From: Ruminococcus sp.
GTDB lineage: Bacteria; Bacillota; Clostridia; Oscillospirales; Ruminococcaceae
Direction: 5' to 3'
Assembly (NCBI GenBank): GCA_017475555.1
Contig: JAFVFL010000028.1
Location: 1-64,000 of the forward strand
DNA: 64,000 nt
The first letter of the stretch is position 1. Each line of letters starts with the position of its first letter. Below the pieces are notes generated by a model, which ran no database searches, had not been told where the DNA came from, and saw only the letters and a list, made by a program, of their open reading frames with translations. Positions 17,054 through 25,883 of the stretch are shown here, one piece after another. The translations under genes were made by a program, and so were the position numbers.

Positions 17054-17929
17054 ATGAAAAAGAAATATTTTGCCGCAACAGTGATAAGAGCCGGACTTGC
17101 CGCAGCCGTCGCAGCCGCAGCACTTTCCGCAGCCGCCTGTTCCTCAGGCGAGAGAAGCGTATATTCCGGCACAGGCGGAGTACCGCAGGCTGAGGAGAGC
17201 ACTGAGCCGACAACCATTCCGATACCCGACAGACCGAGGCACGAGTATTCCGGCAACGCCATTGTCGGCAGGTGGACTGACTACGCTTCATACCTCACAT
17301 TTTCTGCGGAGGGCACAGTCTCGGCTGAGGTAGACCTGACGGGGGAGCTTTATTTCGATACCGACGGCTCGGTCATGGCTGACGGAGTTGAGGTGCCGCC
17401 TGAGAACGTGAGCTATGACGGCGAAACGCTCACGATAAGGGCGTTAAAGGGCGAGGCTACCGGCGTTTCGGATATAATGATACTCAAACGCACAGGTGAG
17501 GCTGACCCGGACAGCATTGACGGCGAATATGAGCTTGTGAGCGGTACTCTTGTGCAGTCGCTCAGGTCGCAGTACAGCGGTGCAAAGGAGCTTCGGCTCG
17601 TTATCGACTGGGGCGAGTGCTGGCTTGAGGTATCCGACTTCTGCACCTATACGCAGGATTCGGATATGCTGGTATTCTCCGGTGCAGGAAAGAGCCTTCT
17701 CGGTCTTGATGATACACTCGCCGGAGCGGTGCTGTTCGAGCTTGACGGAGACAGGCTGACGCTGTACTTCAACAACGGCTCAGCGGAGATATACGACCGG
17801 GCTGATGATGAGGCTGCTGCCGCAGAGGATACAGATACGGAGCCTGATGATGATACCGGGACAGATACTGTAAATGATACGGATACAGAGCCGGAGGAGG
17901 CTGCCGGTGAGGGCAGTGAGACAGAATGA
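17054..17929 (+). CDS. Lipoprotein B of a three-member tandem family
   Basis: A 291-residue lipoprotein with an unusually Ala-rich signal peptide ending at AAAC (Cys about residue 29). The beta-rich body repeats the family marks IVGRWTDYASY, YDGETLTIRAL and RTGEADPDSIDGEYELVSG. The C-terminal 45 residues are an acidic Asp/Glu/Thr tail (repeats such as DTEPDDDTG), absent from its two neighbours. GGAGG precedes ATG 17054. The next gene starts inside its stop codon region, so expression is coupled. Confidence 0.8.
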   Translation: MKKKYFAATVIRAGLAAAVAAAALSAAACSSGERSVYSGTGGVPQAEESTEPTTIPIPDRPRHEYSGNAIVGRWTDYASYLTFSAEGTVSAEVDLTGELYFDTDGSVMADGVEVPPENVSYDGETLTIRALKGEATGVSDIMILKRTGEADPDSIDGEYELVSGTLVQSLRSQYSGAKELRLVIDWGECWLEVSDFCTYTQDSDMLVFSGAGKSLLGLDDTLAGAVLFELDGDRLTLYFNNGSAEIYDRADDEAAAAEDTDTEPDDDTGTDTVNDTDTEPEEAAGEGSETE

Positions 17930-18576
17930 GGACGGCTCCCCGATTTGCAGCAGCAATGCTTGCGGCTGCTCTGTGTTCAGGGCTGTGGGGCTGCACTGAC
18001 AGCACAGGTAATGCAGAGAAAATCATCGGCAGCTGGTACAGTGATGATATCGGCAGTGCGTTCTGCTTCCGGGAGGACGGCAGATTGTATCTGCAAACAG
18101 ATATTTCTGACACGATGACCTTTGACGGACAGGGCGTTGCACACATGACCGGCTCGGATATGGACTACAGCAGCTATTGCAGCTACGACGGGAGCACGCT
18201 CAGCTTCGTTATCGAGGACACGGTCGAAATGCTGACTATCAGCCGGAGGGGAGAGCCTGACCCTGATTCGGCTTACGGAGAATACGACGTTACCGGCGGG
18301 ATAATGCTCGATACGTTCAGCGAGGAATTCGGCGGTGCAGAGGGCAGATACGGAGTTGTGCTGTCCGAGGGCAGCTTTGTCGCAGAGGTCGATATGTGCA
18401 GCTATACGATAAGTGAGAACGGGAAGAAAATGACGCTTTCGGGCGAGGAGCTTTCGGTTTTCGGCACGGGCAGCGGAGACACGGTGTATGATATCAGCTT
18501 TTCCGGCGATAAGCTGCGGCTTGAGAGCTCCGGGAAGAAGCTGGAATTTACCAGAAATGCCGGTCAAGACGACTGA
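17926..18576 (+). CDS. Lipoprotein C of a three-member tandem family
   Basis: A 216-residue lipoprotein with signal peptide and lipobox LWGC (Cys about residue 23). It carries the same marks: IIGSWYSDDIG, YDGSTLSFVI and RRGEPDPDSAYGEYDVTGG, followed by a Cys-containing middle segment. The start ATG 17926 overlaps the previous stop by 4 bp (ATGA). It is the shortest and lacks the acidic tail. All three probably act on the outer face of the membrane. The function is unknown. Confidence 0.8.
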   Translation: MRTAPRFAAAMLAAALCSGLWGCTDSTGNAEKIIGSWYSDDIGSAFCFREDGRLYLQTDISDTMTFDGQGVAHMTGSDMDYSSYCSYDGSTLSFVIEDTVEMLTISRRGEPDPDSAYGEYDVTGGIMLDTFSEEFGGAEGRYGVVLSEGSFVAEVDMCSYTISENGKKMTLSGEELSVFGTGSGDTVYDISFSGDKLRLESSGKKLEFTRNAGQDD

Positions 18577-18620
18577 GCCTCTGTGCAATAACACAGGCAG
18601 ATGTAACAGAAAGGAAAACA

Positions 18621-19247
18621 ATGAGTATTTTTGATGTGTTCGACAGGATATCCAAAAATTCTCCTGCACCGAATGGTAAAATAGAATATATAATAGCCGG
18701 GCTTGGGAATCCGGGCATGGAGTATGACGGCTCACGCCACAATGCCGGGTTCTACACGATAGACAAGCTTGCCGGACAGCTCGGAGCGGACATAAACCGG
18801 CTCAGGTTCAAGGGAAAGACCGCAGATGTCAGCATTGACGGAGTACGCTGTCTGCTGCTAAAGCCCACGACCTATATGAACAACAGCGGCGAGTCGATAG
18901 TTCAGGCTCTGGACTTCTACAAGCTCGATACGCAGCACCTTATCGTCATCTATGACGATATATCCCTCGACCCGGGACGGCTCAGGATACGCATGAAGGG
19001 CAGCCACGGCGGTCATAATGGAGTACGCTCGATAGTGGAGCTTACCGGGAGGGAGGACTTTCCCCGGATAAAAATGGGTGTCGGAAAGAAGCCGCACCCT
19101 GATTATGACCTTGCGAAATGGGTGCTCGGCAAATTCTCAAAGGAGGACGCTCAGAAGCTGTCTGAGGCTGCGGAAAATGCCTGCGAGTGCGTGAAGCTTC
19201 TTGTTGCCGGAAAGTCCGCAGAGGCGATGAACAGGTACAATTCGTAA
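18621..19247 (+). CDS. pth: Peptidyl-tRNA hydrolase
   Basis: Pth cleaves the ester bond of peptidyl-tRNAs released from stalled ribosomes. The 208-residue protein carries IIAGLGNPGMEYDGSRHNAGF (with the Asn and the catalytic His), TTYMNNSGES, IYDDISLDPGRLRIRMKGSHGGHNGVRSI (catalytic Asp and conserved Gly-rich loop). An extra N-terminal segment of about 20 residues precedes the usual start. AAAGGA lies upstream of ATG 18621. mfd follows, a typical pth-mfd pair. Confidence 0.96.
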   Translation: MSIFDVFDRISKNSPAPNGKIEYIIAGLGNPGMEYDGSRHNAGFYTIDKLAGQLGADINRLRFKGKTADVSIDGVRCLLLKPTTYMNNSGESIVQALDFYKLDTQHLIVIYDDISLDPGRLRIRMKGSHGGHNGVRSIVELTGREDFPRIKMGVGKKPHPDYDLAKWVLGKFSKEDAQKLSEAAENACECVKLLVAGKSAEAMNRYNS

Positions 19248-19271
19248 AGCGGCAGGAAAGGAGTGACCTGT

Positions 19272-22200
19272 GTGAGCGTATTCAGCACGCTTTTCGGGGA
19301 GCTTTCGGGGTGCAGGAGCATTCTTGAGGCAATAGATAAGAATATATCGCCCGTCTCCGTGACGGGTCTTTCGCATATACACAGGGCACAGCTCCTGCAT
19401 ACTGTTTGCAGCGGCAGCGGCAGTGTACATCTTGCCGTGACCTCTGCTGAGGCGGAGGCAAAGCGGCTGTGCGACGATATCAACGCTATGGCAGGCAGCC
19501 CGGAATCCGGCGGTGCGGTATTGTTCCCGTCAAAGGAGCTTGTGCTTACTCCGGCGGACAGCTCAAGCCGGGAGTATGAATATATGCGTATCTCAGCCCT
19601 GAGCCGTGCAGCGGAAGGAAAATGCAGCATAATATGTGCGAGCATTGAAGCCGTAATGCAGCCGGTAATACCGCCGGACGCACTCATTTCCTCCGGCTTC
19701 GTTCTCCGCAGGGGGCAGAGCATTGACCTGAGGGAGATATCGCTCCTGCTTGCACGGTGCGGCTATCAGCGGTGTGAAAAGGTAGAGGGTGCGTCGCAGT
19801 TTTCTGTCCGGGGCGATATACTCGATATATTCCCCGTGCAGACCGACAGACCGGTCAGGATCGAGCTGTGGGGCGAGGAGATCGACTCGATAAGCGAATT
19901 TGAGACGGATACTCAGCGAAGAACAGAGCCGCTTGAAAGTATCGGGATATCCCCGGCGGGGGAAATGCTGTACGATTCGGATGAGCTTGCAGATAAGATA
20001 GACCAGCTGTGCAGGCGTGCAAGGGGGAAGCGGGCTGAGAGCATCAGGGAGCACCTCGGAGCAGATGTGCGGAGACTTCGTGCAGGAGAGCTTCTGCCGC
20101 ACAGCGTAAAATACTACTCCCTCATCTACGGAGAGCAGAGAAGCGTGCTGGACTACATAGACGGAGCTGTATTTATCAGCGACTTCCCGGCAATTTCGGA
20201 ATCCGCCGCCGGTATAACCGGGAGAATGAACGAGGATATAAAGATACTCCTTGAGGACGGGCAGCTGTGCAGAGGGATAGACAAGCCGCTTTTCGAGCTG
20301 CCGGAGATACAGGTGCTCATGGAGAAAAAGACCTGCTTCTATGTCAGCAGCTTCTTACAGGGCGGCGAGCGTATACAGTACAAGCGGCTGATAGGCTTCG
20401 AGGCAAGTCAGACGGCTCCGTGGGGCGGAGAGCTGAAGCAGCTTACGGAGGATCTTTCCGACTATGCCGCCCGCAGGTGGAGGGTAATAATTGCCGCCGG
20501 GAGCGAAAAATCGCAGAATATCCTCCTGAATGATATCAGGAGTGCCGGTATAAAATGCCGTATCGCTGCACCGGGGGAGGTACCCTCTCCGGGCGAGGCT
20601 GTCCTCATGCCGGGGAGCTTCAGCGGCGGATTTGAGTATCAGGAGAACCACACCGCACTCATCTCACAGAGCCGGGCAGTCTCCTCCTCAAGAAAGCTGA
20701 GGCGTCCCAAGCGTAACAAGGCGGAGGAGATACGAAGCCTTTCGGATATCGCAGAGGGCGATCTTGTAGTCCATGTTTCGCACGGTATCGGCAGGTTCAT
20801 AGGGATACGCAAGCTTGAGATAGAGGGCGTGACAAAGGACTATATCACCATACAGTATGCCGGGACGGATAAGCTGTATATACCGGTCACTCAGCTCGAT
20901 ATGGTGTCGAAGTACATAGGGCCGAGGGACGATTCAGGTGTAAAGCTCAACAAGCTCTCGTCGGGCGAGTGGCAGCGTACACGCAATAATGTCCGCAGGG
21001 CTGTGAAGGATATGGCGCATGAGCTGCTTCAGCTGTACGCAAAGCGTGAGAACAGCAAGGGCTTTGCGTTCTATCCGGACGACGATATGCAGGAGGACTT
21101 TGAAAAGCGGTTCCCGTATATCGAAACCGACGACCAGCTTCAGGCGATAGCCGAAATAAAGGCGGATATGGAAAAGCCACGTCCGATGGAGCGGCTGCTG
21201 TGCGGAGATGTCGGCTTCGGCAAGACAGAGGTAGCTCTCAGGGCGGCAATGAAATGCGTGCTCAGCGGAAAGCAGTGCGCCATACTTGCACCGACTACAG
21301 TCCTTGCATACCAGCACTACCAGACAGCACTTCGCAGATTTGAAAATTTTCCGGTCAGTATCGAGCTTTTGTCACGCTACCGGACTGCAAAGCAGCAGGC
21401 TGACATACTCGAAAGGCTGAAAAAGGGCAGGATAGATATAATCATCGGAACGCACAAGATAATCCAGAAAAAGGTCGTTTTCCGGGATTTAGGGCTTGCC
21501 GTCATCGACGAGGAGCAGCGCTTCGGAGTTGCACAGAAGGAGAAGTTCAAGCAGACCTTCAGCGGAGTCGATATCCTCATGCTCTCCGCTACTCCGATAC
21601 CCAGGACGCTGAATATGGCGATGAGCGGGATACGTGATATGTCGGTGCTTGAGGATCCGCCGCAGGACAGATACCCGGTGCAGACCTACGTCATGGAGTA
21701 CAACACGGGCATTATCGTCCAGGCTGTAACAAGGGAGCTGCGGCGGGGCGGTCAGGTGTACTATATCCACAACCGGATAGAGTCGATACAGGGCTGTGCG
21801 GCACGCTTGCAGCAGCTTTTCCCGGACGCACGCATCGCCTACGCCCACGGGCAGATGCCGGAGGAGGAGATGTCCTCGATATGGCAGCAGGTGGTTGACC
21901 ACGAGGTTGATATACTCGTATGCACGACCATAATCGAGACAGGCGTTGATGTGCCGAATGTGAACACGCTCATAATAGAGGGTGCGGATAAGTTCGGTCT
22001 TTCGCAGCTTTATCAGCTCCGGGGGCGTGTCGGACGCTCCAACCGCAGGGGGTATGCGTACTTCACCTACCGCACGAACTTCAGCCTTTCGGATATAGCC
22101 ACAAAGAGACTGAGTGCTATGCGTGAGTTCACCCAGTTCGGCAGCGGCTTCCGTATCGCTATCCGTGACCTTGAGATAAGAGGTGCGGGGAGCATACTCG

Positions 22201-22745
22201 GAGGAAGTCAGCATGGGCATATGGAGTCGGTGGGGTACGATATGTACCTGAGGCTGCTTGCGGAGGCTGTTGCGGAGGAAAAGGGAGAAAAGCCGGAAAG
22301 GGCTGCGGAATGCCTTGTGGATATCCAGATAAATGCACATATCCCGGAGGAGTACATATCCAGCATGAATCAGCGGCTTGAGATATACCGCAGGATAATG
22401 GGCGTTGTGACCGAGACTGACAGGCTCGACCTGACAGACGAGCTTATCGACCGCTACGGCGACCCACCGAAGGAGGTAGTCGGGCTTATAAGCGTCTCTC
22501 AGCTCAGGAACAGGGCTGCACGGCTCGGAATTACCGAAATATCGCAGAAAAACGGTATGATGTACTTCTACACCCCGTACCTCAGCTTAGAGCAGACGAC
22601 CGCACTCTCCTCGACGTTCAAGGGGAGAATGACCTTCAACGGCTCAGGCAAGTCCTACGCTGCGGTAAAGCTTGTTCAGGGCTCCGACCCGTTCAGGGTA
22701 ATGCGGGCTGCGATAGATGTAATGGAGGAAGCGGCAAAAAAATAA
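19272..22745 (+). CDS. mfd: Transcription-repair coupling factor Mfd
   Basis: Mfd pushes stalled RNA polymerase off damaged DNA and recruits UvrA. The 1157-residue protein has the UvrB-like N-terminal module, the RNA-polymerase-interacting CarD-like domain (around residues 490-560, GDLVVHVSHGIGRFIGIRKL), a RecG-type motor with Walker A CGDVGFGKTEVA, DEEQRFGV and SATPIPRTLNMA, and the C-terminal TRCF domain. The start is GTG 19272; AAAGGAG at 19257-19263 is too close to the in-frame GTG at 19263. Confidence 0.96.
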   Translation: MSVFSTLFGELSGCRSILEAIDKNISPVSVTGLSHIHRAQLLHTVCSGSGSVHLAVTSAEAEAKRLCDDINAMAGSPESGGAVLFPSKELVLTPADSSSREYEYMRISALSRAAEGKCSIICASIEAVMQPVIPPDALISSGFVLRRGQSIDLREISLLLARCGYQRCEKVEGASQFSVRGDILDIFPVQTDRPVRIELWGEEIDSISEFETDTQRRTEPLESIGISPAGEMLYDSDELADKIDQLCRRARGKRAESIREHLGADVRRLRAGELLPHSVKYYSLIYGEQRSVLDYIDGAVFISDFPAISESAAGITGRMNEDIKILLEDGQLCRGIDKPLFELPEIQVLMEKKTCFYVSSFLQGGERIQYKRLIGFEASQTAPWGGELKQLTEDLSDYAARRWRVIIAAGSEKSQNILLNDIRSAGIKCRIAAPGEVPSPGEAVLMPGSFSGGFEYQENHTALISQSRAVSSSRKLRRPKRNKAEEIRSLSDIAEGDLVVHVSHGIGRFIGIRKLEIEGVTKDYITIQYAGTDKLYIPVTQLDMVSKYIGPRDDSGVKLNKLSSGEWQRTRNNVRRAVKDMAHELLQLYAKRENSKGFAFYPDDDMQEDFEKRFPYIETDDQLQAIAEIKADMEKPRPMERLLCGDVGFGKTEVALRAAMKCVLSGKQCAILAPTTVLAYQHYQTALRRFENFPVSIELLSRYRTAKQQADILERLKKGRIDIIIGTHKIIQKKVVFRDLGLAVIDEEQRFGVAQKEKFKQTFSGVDILMLSATPIPRTLNMAMSGIRDMSVLEDPPQDRYPVQTYVMEYNTGIIVQAVTRELRRGGQVYYIHNRIESIQGCAARLQQLFPDARIAYAHGQMPEEEMSSIWQQVVDHEVDILVCTTIIETGVDVPNVNTLIIEGADKFGLSQLYQLRGRVGRSNRRGYAYFTYRTNFSLSDIATKRLSAMREFTQFGSGFRIAIRDLEIRGAGSILGGSQHGHMESVGYDMYLRLLAEAVAEEKGEKPERAAECLVDIQINAHIPEEYISSMNQRLEIYRRIMGVVTETDRLDLTDELIDRYGDPPKEVVGLISVSQLRNRAARLGITEISQKNGMMYFYTPYLSLEQTTALSSTFKGRMTFNGSGKSYAAVKLVQGSDPFRVMRAAIDVMEEAAKK

Positions 22746-22892
22746 AAAAATGGAAGCCTGTGCATGAATAATTTTTATTATACTGCATAACATAAGGTGT
22801 AAACCGGCTTAAAAGCGGCAAAATGGTGTTAATGTGCATAAAAATGTTGTCCAACTTTGTGCAATTCGACGCTTTACTTTGCTGTTTATTTG

Positions 22893-22901
22893 TGATACAA
22901 T
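22893..22901 (+). promoter_or_regulatory. Extended -10 promoter of the surface protein gene
   Basis: TGaTACAAT (22893-22901) with a weak TTTACT 17 bp upstream, about 100 bp before the gene. The leader contains GTACGCA and its near complement TGCGTAC, which could form a hairpin around 22920-22953. Confidence 0.6.
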
Positions 22902-23001
22902 GTGTTTATAAAGCCTTAGGTACGCAAAAAGCTACGTTCTCTCGGAAATGCGTACACTCTGAAAGGCGATATAATCAAAATCTGAAAAGGAGTTTTTGGA
23001 A

Positions 23002-23826
23002 ATGAAGATGAAGAATATCCTGGCAGCAGTTGCTGCTTCAGCAGTATCTCTTACAGCTCTGGCTTCTGTAAGTGCAAGTGCTGCTGAGAAGACTATCGCT
23101 TACAATGGTGCTTCCGCTGGTGCTTACAAGGTTGAGGGCACAGACCTCCGTGTAAACATCTTCAACGAGTGGGGCAATGAGATCAGAGACATCGACAACA
23201 AGGTAGATGTAAGCGAGTATATCAACGTAAACTTCACAGTTTCTGGTCTTAACGGTCAGACTACTAACAAGAACACAGACGGCACAGACGCTGATTCCTA
23301 CTATGCTTGGCTCGGCGGTGCTGTAGGTGCTGACGGCGGTATGCACGACGTTGATACAGTCGTTGCTAACGGCGGTACAAAGGTAGATATCACAGGCGAC
23401 GGTTCCTACGACGTTAAGTACCCTGTAGCTGAGCCTGCTGACGCTATCCTCTGCCTCTACCTCCAGACAAACATCAACGTTTACAACCGTGAGGGCTTTG
23501 CTAATGATGACCCGTCAACAACTGGTATCAACATCGTTGTAAACTCTATCACAACTGTAGAGCCTGAGGATCCTGAGGAGACAACAACTGCTGCTCCTGA
23601 GGAGACAACAACTGCTGCTGCTGGTGAGACTACAACAGCTGCTGCTGGTGAGTCCACAACAAAGGCTGCTGACTCCAAGACAACAACAGCTAAGGCTGAC
23701 GGCACAACTACAACTGCTAAGGCTGCTGAGGCTGCTGCTGCTACAGGTGATGCTGGCGTAGGCATTGCTCTTGCTGCATTCGGTGTAGCTGCTGGTGCTG
23801 CATTCGTTCTCAGAAAGAAGGACTGA
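23002..23826 (+). CDS. Secreted Thr-rich surface protein with C-terminal membrane anchor
   Basis: The 274-residue protein has a signal peptide (about 1-28, ending ASA), a beta-rich domain (about 30-190), a Thr/Ala/Glu linker with repeats of ETTTAA (about 193-245) and a C-terminal hydrophobic helix with RKKD tail (ATGDAGVGIALAAFGVAAGAAFVLRKKD). The tail resembles sortase-type sorting signals, but no LPxTG is present. ATG 23002 is chosen because AAGGAG is at 22987-22992. Codons are biased to GCT, GTA and AAC, unlike neighbouring genes, which suggests high expression. The function is unknown. Confidence 0.8.
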   Translation: MKMKNILAAVAASAVSLTALASVSASAAEKTIAYNGASAGAYKVEGTDLRVNIFNEWGNEIRDIDNKVDVSEYINVNFTVSGLNGQTTNKNTDGTDADSYYAWLGGAVGADGGMHDVDTVVANGGTKVDITGDGSYDVKYPVAEPADAILCLYLQTNINVYNREGFANDDPSTTGINIVVNSITTVEPEDPEETTTAAPEETTTAAAGETTTAAAGESTTKAADSKTTTAKADGTTTTAKAAEAAAATGDAGVGIALAAFGVAAGAAFVLRKKD

Positions 23827-23868
23827 TTTAAGGGGTAATTCCTGAGATCAGCTTGAAAAGCAAAACAG

Positions 23869-23896
23869 ATGCCCTCTGCTCGCAGGGGGCATTTCT
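23869..23896 (+). terminator. Intrinsic terminator after the surface protein
   Basis: ATGCCCTCTGC pairs with GCAGGGGGCAT across a 2-nt centre (one G-T pair), followed by a T-rich stretch. Confidence 0.75.
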
Positions 23897-23987
23897 GGTA
23901 TTTCTGCATTTCTGATAGTATATACTATCACAATTACGGTACACTTCCGAATATCGGACAAATATCATATTTTAAAGGAGAATCATT

Positions 23988-24929
23988 ATGGATATGAAAA
24001 AACTCATCGCCGGTATCGCCGCTTTAGCTCTTGCTTCGGCTATGACCGGCTGCGGAAGCAGCGAAAGCTCATCTTCCTCAGAGTCAGAGGCTCCCACAGA
24101 GGCTGCAACTGAGGAGGCTACCGAGGAGGCAACAGAGGCTCCTACCGAGGAGGAGACAGAGCCTGAGCCTGAGCCGTCACACCCGGTAGAGGCTTCTGAC
24201 CCGAATACAGTCGATTTCAGCGACGGTAATTTCAGCTTCGCTTCGCCTAAGACCGAGGACGCTGACTCCGCACAGGGCACTGTCGAGATAGTTGAGGTCG
24301 AGGGCAATCCCATGCTCCGCTTCACCGACGACGGCAGCAACTTCGCTAACGGCACGGTTCAGAAGATACAGATAGACGCTGCACAGCTCCTCGCTCCTGA
24401 GGATCTGGCTAAGGTACGCTCCATAGAGCTTGACATCTACGCAGACGCTACCTCTGATGCCTTCGAGGGCAATCAGGTACCCGGCTGGCTCGGCGGCGGC
24501 GGCGGTGCTAACGTTGCAGGCGACAAGTGGTATGACTTCGGCGAGTGGAGCGGAGGAGAGTACAACTTCGAGATGTCCGGTGCAGCACACGCAGAGTTCA
24601 AGTTCCTTCTTGCTGCCGGTGGACAGTGCTGGGACGAGACAATGACTGAGGCTACCTTCCTCGTGATGAGGTGGGGTGCTCAGAATGAGGGAAATCTCTA
24701 CATAGACAATATCGTATTCTACGATGAGGACGGCAATTCTCTCCCGCTCACTCTCTCAGGTGCAGAGGGTGCAGAGGTAACTGACGAGGACGCTGGTGAC
24801 GCTGAGCAGGCTGAGGATACAGCTGAGGAGCCGGCTGAGGATACTGCGGCTGAGGGTGAAGAGGCAGCTGAGGAGACTGCTGAGGACACAACTGAGGCTG
24901 AGACAGAGTCAGAAGAGACTGCTGAATAA
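23988..24929 (+). CDS. Lipoprotein with carbohydrate-binding-like beta domain
   Basis: The 313-residue lipoprotein has lipobox MTGC (Cys about residue 22), an acidic Glu/Thr/Ala tether (about 25-65), a beta-sandwich-like domain (about 70-255; motifs SFASPKTED, LRFTDDGSNFANGTVQKIQI, IELDIYADA, LYIDNIVFYDEDG) and a second acidic tail (about 260-313). The LYIDNIVFYD end is typical of CBM11/CBM4-like jelly rolls. AAAGGAG precedes ATG 23988. It probably sits at the cell surface and may bind glycans; this is inference. Confidence 0.7.
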   Translation: MDMKKLIAGIAALALASAMTGCGSSESSSSSESEAPTEAATEEATEEATEAPTEEETEPEPEPSHPVEASDPNTVDFSDGNFSFASPKTEDADSAQGTVEIVEVEGNPMLRFTDDGSNFANGTVQKIQIDAAQLLAPEDLAKVRSIELDIYADATSDAFEGNQVPGWLGGGGGANVAGDKWYDFGEWSGGEYNFEMSGAAHAEFKFLLAAGGQCWDETMTEATFLVMRWGAQNEGNLYIDNIVFYDEDGNSLPLTLSGAEGAEVTDEDAGDAEQAEDTAEEPAEDTAAEGEEAAEETAEDTTEAETESEETAE

Positions 24930-24934
24930 GATCA

Positions 24935-25840
24935 ATGACAGGTGGGATCGGTCTTGTTCTGAGCGGCGGAGGTGCAAAGGGCGGCTATGAAGCCGGGGTG
25001 TACAAGGCACTGGAGGAAATGGGCATCACAGCGAGCCTGACAGCCTTTTCGGGTACATCGGTCGGTGCTCTGAATGCCGTGCTTTTCGACTGCATGGGTG
25101 CGGCGGCTGCGGATATATGGCAGTCGCTCAGGATAACGGATATGATGGCTCCGGATATTTCAAGGATAGCGAGAACGCTGAAAAGCCTTGTATCAGATGA
25201 GCCGTCGCAGACCGACCCCTCTGAGGTGAAGCTGACCGACCCGAACGCCGTGATAAAGTACCTGACGCTCGATTCTGCAACGCTGTACTCCGACGGGCTG
25301 CCGTTCTCGCAGGAGCGTATATCCGGGCTTATCGACAGATATGTGGATTTCGGACAGCTCAGCCGGAAGATATTCGTCACCTGTGTACGCAGGCACGGCG
25401 GAGTTTACGCAGGAATGACGTCGGAGACCTTCCGGCTCAACAGCGTGCTGTATGACAATGAACAGAAAAAGCAGATGGTGCTTGCTTCTGCGGCACTGCC
25501 GGGAGTGTACTGCGGTGCGGACGGAGTTAAGATAAAGGGCATGGAGGACAGCTTCTTTGACGGCGGCTGGGGCAGCAAGGGCGAGAATACGCCGATATCC
25601 CCGCTTTATACAAGGGGCTTCAGGAGGATCATCGCCGTACATCTCCGGCACGACCCTGACCTGAGCGTGCAGAGTGCTTATCCCGATGCGGAGATAATAA
25701 ATATTATCCCCTCGGCTGCACTTGGCGGACTGCTGACAGGTACGCTGAACCTCACGCCGGATAAGGTTCGCCGGGATATCGAAAGGGGCTACAGGGATAC
25801 ACTCGCACTCGAGTTTGAACTGCTGTCCATGATAAAATGA
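24935..25840 (+). CDS. Patatin-like phospholipase
   Basis: The 301-residue protein shows the oxyanion motif LSGGGAKGGYEAG, the nucleophile elbow GTSVGALNA (Ser of G-x-S-x-G) and the dyad Asp in FFDGGWGSKGENTPI. Family members hydrolyse acyl esters of lipids. No signal peptide or membrane helix is visible. It starts 5 bp after the lipoprotein stop without a clear ribosome binding site, so it may be translated by coupling. A terminator follows. Confidence 0.88.
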   Translation: MTGGIGLVLSGGGAKGGYEAGVYKALEEMGITASLTAFSGTSVGALNAVLFDCMGAAAADIWQSLRITDMMAPDISRIARTLKSLVSDEPSQTDPSEVKLTDPNAVIKYLTLDSATLYSDGLPFSQERISGLIDRYVDFGQLSRKIFVTCVRRHGGVYAGMTSETFRLNSVLYDNEQKKQMVLASAALPGVYCGADGVKIKGMEDSFFDGGWGSKGENTPISPLYTRGFRRIIAVHLRHDPDLSVQSAYPDAEIINIIPSAALGGLLTGTLNLTPDKVRRDIERGYRDTLALEFELLSMIK

Positions 25841-25845
25841 AAAAT

Positions 25846-25878
25846 GCTCTTCAGGGTGACAGCCCTGAAGAGCTTTTT
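25846..25878. terminator. Bidirectional terminator between patatin and purF
   Basis: An 11-bp perfect stem GCTCTTCAGGG/CCCTGAAGAGC with a 6-nt loop and TTTTT on the plus side, between converging genes. Confidence 0.88.
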
Positions 25879-25883
25879 GCTGC

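Noticed and set aside
21489..22340. 283-codon frame antisense to mfd
   Set aside because: Shadow of the conserved motor domain of Mfd; no start signals.
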